Program-made: the position numbers and the translations under genes
In this document: positions 61,751 through 64,000 of the stretch, in pieces
How positions within the stretch are numbered: position 1 is the stretch's first letter
Layout: the number at the start of each line of letters is the position of its first letter
Notes under the pieces: generated by a model
Told to the model about the DNA's origin: nothing
Database searches by the model: none
Seen by the model: only the letters and a program-made list of their open reading frames with translations
DNA from: Knoellia subterranea KCTC 19937
GTDB taxonomy: Bacteria > Actinomycetota > Actinomycetes > Actinomycetales > Dermatophilaceae
Direction: 5' to 3'
Length of the DNA stretch: 64,000 nt
NCBI RefSeq assembly: GCF_000768685.1
Contig: NZ_AVPK01000008.1
Location: forward strand, 62,001-126,000

Positions 61751-62511
61751 CTCCCTGACGCGAGGACGACGAGCAGGACGGTGAAGGCCACTTCGGTCGA
61801 CGCCCCCATGACGTCACCCGTGACGCCACCGAAGACGCGACGGCAGGTTCGCAGGAGCAGCCCCACGGCCACGCCTGCCAGCACGACTACGACAGCCCCG
61901 CTCCAAGGAGACAGCCCCGATGCGGCGGCGACCAAAGTCAGTAGTGCCGCGACGACGACACCCCCGAGACCAGCCACCCAGATCGGGACGGAACCAGCGA
62001 CGACGGCGCCGAGGCCGCTGGGGCGGGCGGACGGCATACCGGATCGGCAGGTGAGCAGGAGGGCTGCGCGCGAGGCGACCACGACGGCTGCGGTGAGCAA
62101 CCAGCCCCACGGGCGAGCCACGACCGCCGACAGTGCGGCGACCTGGACGAGGAGGATGAGCACGACGGCAGCCACACCCATCGGGCCGACGTCACTGCGA
62201 CGCATGATCTCGAGGGCCCGTTCGCGGGTCCACCCGCCACCGATCCCGTCGACCGTGTCGGCGAGCCCGTCGAGGTGCATCGCACGGGTTCCACCAGCAA
62301 GCACCGCGACCGTGAGAGCCGCGACGACGAGCGGCGGCAACACAGCCAGGTCACCGAGCGCGACGACGACCGCGGCCGCCATCGCCACCGGCAACGCCGC
62401 CACGGGGGAAAGCGACATGGCCCAGCGCGCGTGCCCGGGAGTGGGGTCGGCGATCTGGCCAACCGGTACGACGGTCAGCGTCCCCACTGCCAGGCGCAGC
62501 CCAGAAGCCAT
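61744..62511 (-). CDS. cobS: Adenosylcobinamide-GDP ribazoletransferase (cobalamin synthase)
   Basis: CobS joins the lower base to adenosylcobinamide-GDP in the membrane. The 255-aa protein has about six or seven helices and the signature HLDGLADTVDGIGGGWTRE, with RRSDVGPMGVAAVV and, near the C-terminus, GGVTGDVMGASTEVAF. ATG 62511 is the start. It follows cobA after 15 bp. Confidence 0.95.
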   Translation of the reverse strand: MASGLRLAVGTLTVVPVGQIADPTPGHARWAMSLSPVAALPVAMAAAVVVALGDLAVLPPLVVAALTVAVLAGGTRAMHLDGLADTVDGIGGGWTRERALEIMRRSDVGPMGVAAVVLILLVQVAALSAVVARPWGWLLTAAVVVASRAALLLTCRSGMPSARPSGLGAVVAGSVPIWVAGLGGVVVAALLTLVAAASGLSPWSGAVVVVLAGVAVGLLLRTCRRVFGGVTGDVMGASTEVAFTVLLVVLASGRW

Positions 62512-62526
62512 GTCGGACAATGGAAC

Positions 62527-63534
62527 TCAGTCCTCGAGCGCTGCGACGACCGGACCGATGACGGTGATGGCCGGCGCGGTGATGTCCTGCTCGGCAGCGG
62601 CGTCGGCGATCTGAGACAAAGAGGCCCGTGCCATCCGCTGGCTCGGCATCGCGCCGTCGGCGATGGACGCAGCGGGCGTGTCTGGATCGAGGCCGTGCTC
62701 GATGAGGACATCGGCGATCTCGGCGATCGCGGCCACGCCCATGAGCACGACGATCGTCAGGCCGCTCTGCGCCAGCGCCGCCCAGTTGGCGTCGTTGCGC
62801 TCATCCCGGGGGCCGACGTGGCCGGACACGACGACGAAGCCCTGCGTGAGCCCGCGGTGGGTGAGGGGGATGCCGGCGAGCGCGGGTACGGCCACCGCGG
62901 ACGTCACTCCCGGAATGACCTCGACGGGTATGCCGTGTGCCCGGCACGCCAGCCACTCCTCGCCTCCGCGGCCGAAGACGTAGTTGTCGCCGCCCTTGAG
63001 GCGGACGACGTACTTGCCGGCGAGGGCGTGCTCGACGAGGAGGTCGTTGATCGCCTCCTGTGGCGTGAAGGCACCCCGCGGGATCTTGCCCACGTGGATG
63101 ACCTCGGCGTCGGGTCGTGCCTGCGAGAGTGCGGACAGGGGAGCGAGCCGGTCGCAGACGAGGACGTCCGCGTGTTGGATCGCGCGCAGGCCCGCGACAG
63201 TGAGGAGGTCGACGGAGCCTGGGCCGCCGCCGACGAGGCTGACCCGGCCCTGGGGCGTGTCGGCTGTGGCTGCTGTGTTGTCGGGGGAGGTCGTCATGGG
63301 GTCGCGCAGGACGACGTCGAAGTCGGTGATGTGGACCTCGTCGATGACCGTGGCGAGCTGCCGTCCCTCGAGGTCCGCCATGACAGCACGGGTCTCGGGG
63401 GTCGTGGACCCCATGGGAGTGATCGTGACGTGGGCGCCCTGGTCGGTGAGGGCATGCACGGTCTCGGCGACGCGGGGTCCCGGCCACGTGATCAGGACGC
63501 GCGCACCGTGCGGCACGGGAAGGGTGAGGCTCAT
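62527..63534 (-). CDS. cobA: Uroporphyrinogen-III C-methyltransferase with short N-terminal extension
   Basis: The enzyme makes precorrin-2 from uroporphyrinogen III with SAM. The methyltransferase domain spans about residues 95-335: RVSLVGGGPGSVDLLTVAGL, VIHVGKIPRGA, YVVRLKGGDNYVFGRGGEE, PVEVIPGVTSAVAVPALAG. The first 95 residues read like a shortened NAD-binding siroheme-synthase domain (ARVLITWPGPRVAETVHALTD), but have lost length for full activity. The related Mycobacterium protein Rv2847c has a longer one. The start overlaps the aminotransferase gene by ATGA. Confidence 0.93.
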   Translation of the reverse strand: MSLTLPVPHGARVLITWPGPRVAETVHALTDQGAHVTITPMGSTTPETRAVMADLEGRQLATVIDEVHITDFDVVLRDPMTTSPDNTAATADTPQGRVSLVGGGPGSVDLLTVAGLRAIQHADVLVCDRLAPLSALSQARPDAEVIHVGKIPRGAFTPQEAINDLLVEHALAGKYVVRLKGGDNYVFGRGGEEWLACRAHGIPVEVIPGVTSAVAVPALAGIPLTHRGLTQGFVVVSGHVGPRDERNDANWAALAQSGLTIVVLMGVAAIAEIADVLIEHGLDPDTPAASIADGAMPSQRMARASLSQIADAAAEQDITAPAITVIGPVVAALED

Positions 63535-64000
63535 GCGATGCGCTCCTTCGAGGTGGCGACGGTGGCGAGCTCGCGGAGCATTCCGTCGATGGTGTGGGGG
63601 TCACGGACCGCGATGCGTACCCACGTCGGGCCGAGCCCGGGGAAGGTGTCACCGCGACGCAGGGCGTACCCGCGCTCTCTCATGGTCTCGCGCACACCCG
63701 CGCCAACCTCGACGAGGACGAACGATGTGGCGGAGTCGACAGGGGCCAGGCCGAGATGCCGCAGACCGCGGAGCAGGTGCGCCCGCCACAGTTCGGTCTC
63801 GGCAACGGCGGCCTCCGCTTCGCGCTGGGCAGCCGGTGTCGTCGTCGCCTCCATGACCGTGGCCGCGAGAGTGCTGACCGACCAGTGCGGTTGGTGACGC
63901 GCGAGGCCGGCGACGACGTCGGGTGCACCGATGACGTAGCCCGCCCGCAGACCCGCGAGACCCCAGGTCTTCGTCAATGACCGTAGGACGAGCACGCCGT
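63531..64000 (-). CDS. CobC-like class I aminotransferase (5' part outside the window)
   Basis: Only the C-terminal portion is inside. The PLP-Lys motif SLTKTWGLAGLRAGYVIG is followed by WSVSTLAATVM and TWVRIAVRDPHTIDGML. This is the histidinol-phosphate-aminotransferase-like group that includes CobC/CobD threonine-phosphate decarboxylases, which make the aminopropanol linker of cobalamin, fitting the neighbours. The frame is open to the right edge. Confidence 0.85.
   Translation of the reverse strand, partial: GVLVLRSLTKTWGLAGLRAGYVIGAPDVVAGLARHQPHWSVSTLAATVMEATTTPAAQREAEAAVAETELWRAHLLRGLRHLGLAPVDSATSFVLVEVGAGVRETMRERGYALRRGDTFPGLGPTWVRIAVRDPHTIDGMLRELATVATSKERIA

Noticed and set aside
1-64000. 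tRNA or rRNA genes
   Set aside because: The gaps large enough for tRNAs were read on both strands. None has a TTCGA loop with matching stems and a plausible anticodon arm.
1-64000. CRISPR arrays, insertion sequences or prophage
   Set aside because: No short regularly spaced repeats, transposase, integrase (other than XerC) or phage structural genes are visible.
59400-64000. Cobalamin riboswitch upstream of the cob genes
   Set aside because: The cob genes overlap or nearly touch each other, and no leader with the B12-box is present within the window. It may lie upstream of cobC beyond the right edge.
1-64000. Idea that the 8-mer arose because GTACGCCG is removed by methyl-C deamination
   Set aside because: GTACGCCG is still present several times (for example near 35817, 38846 and 39157), so simple loss of that sequence is not supported by eye. 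A proper count is needed.

Overview
The window is GC-rich chromosomal DNA with third codon positions almost all G or C, many GTG starts and long chains of genes that overlap by 4 bp. The central gene order is rplS, lepB, rnhB, DUF2469, yraN, comM, dprA, xerC, M23 peptidase, rpsB, tsf, pyrH, frr, cdsA, rlmN, dxr, rip1, ispG, GNAT, proS. This is the conserved actinobacterial order, known for example from Mycobacterium tuberculosis around Rv2904c to Rv2845c. The lack of mycobacterial genes and the general codon style suggest a micrococcalean actinobacterium such as an Intrasporangiaceae/Dermatophilaceae member. That placement is inference.

Layout. 1-5.0 kb holds the end of a secreted subtilase with DUF11 repeats, a FetB-like permease and small genes. 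5.2-14.4 kb is the translation, secretion and competence block, with two signal peptidase paralogues, RNase HII, YraN, ComM, DprA, XerC and two cell-wall or peptidase-like proteins. 14.5-19 kb is accessory: a class I aminotransferase, an AlkD-like protein with a second broken copy nearby, a lipoprotein hydrolase and an MFS exporter. 19.3-26.4 kb is the rpsB-tsf-pyrH-frr-cdsA-rlmN core. 26.4-41.5 kb is an accessory stretch between rlmN and dxr. It holds a copper-monooxygenase-like lipoprotein, a LOG protein, a PLD-like protein, an aldehyde dehydrogenase, an ATP-grasp ligase, an ABC exporter next to a two-component system, and two toxin-antitoxin modules side by side (an RNase Sa/barstar pair and VapBC). 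41.5-49.2 kb carries dxr, rip1 and ispG, with a second two-component system and two small membrane proteins inserted between rip1 and ispG. 49.3-59.5 kb has GNAT, YCII, wall-enzyme-like proteins, an alkyltransferase-like protein, MFS, proS, HAD, TSUP and a P-loop kinase. 59.5-64 kb is a cobalamin cluster: cobK on one strand facing cobD-cobU-cobS-cobA-cobC on the other.

How the genes work together. The core block covers ribosome assembly and recycling (rplS, rpsB, tsf, frr), protein export (lepB), UMP kinase and CDP-diacylglycerol synthesis, 23S rRNA/tRNA methylation (rlmN), two MEP-pathway isoprenoid enzymes (dxr, ispG) around an intramembrane protease, and prolyl-tRNA charging. The cob genes act from precorrin methylation and reduction to assembly of the nucleotide loop.

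Most notable signals. (1) An 8-mer, GTATGCCG, occurs about 40 times by hand count on the two strands, where base composition predicts two or three. It occurs in several reading frames, in intergenic DNA, and as inverted pairs that form terminator hairpins, much like the DNA uptake sequences of Neisseria. The competence genes comM and dprA are in the same window. (2) About ten genes have a TAnnnT -10 box 6-8 nt before the start codon, which predicts leaderless mRNAs. (3) The first of two signal peptidases lacks the catalytic lysine. (4) An 87-bp tandem repeat lies exactly at the point where the rip1-ispG order is interrupted. (5) A 53-codon remnant of the alkD 3' end lies 0.8 kb from the intact gene. 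No tRNA, rRNA, CRISPR array, insertion sequence or prophage was seen.
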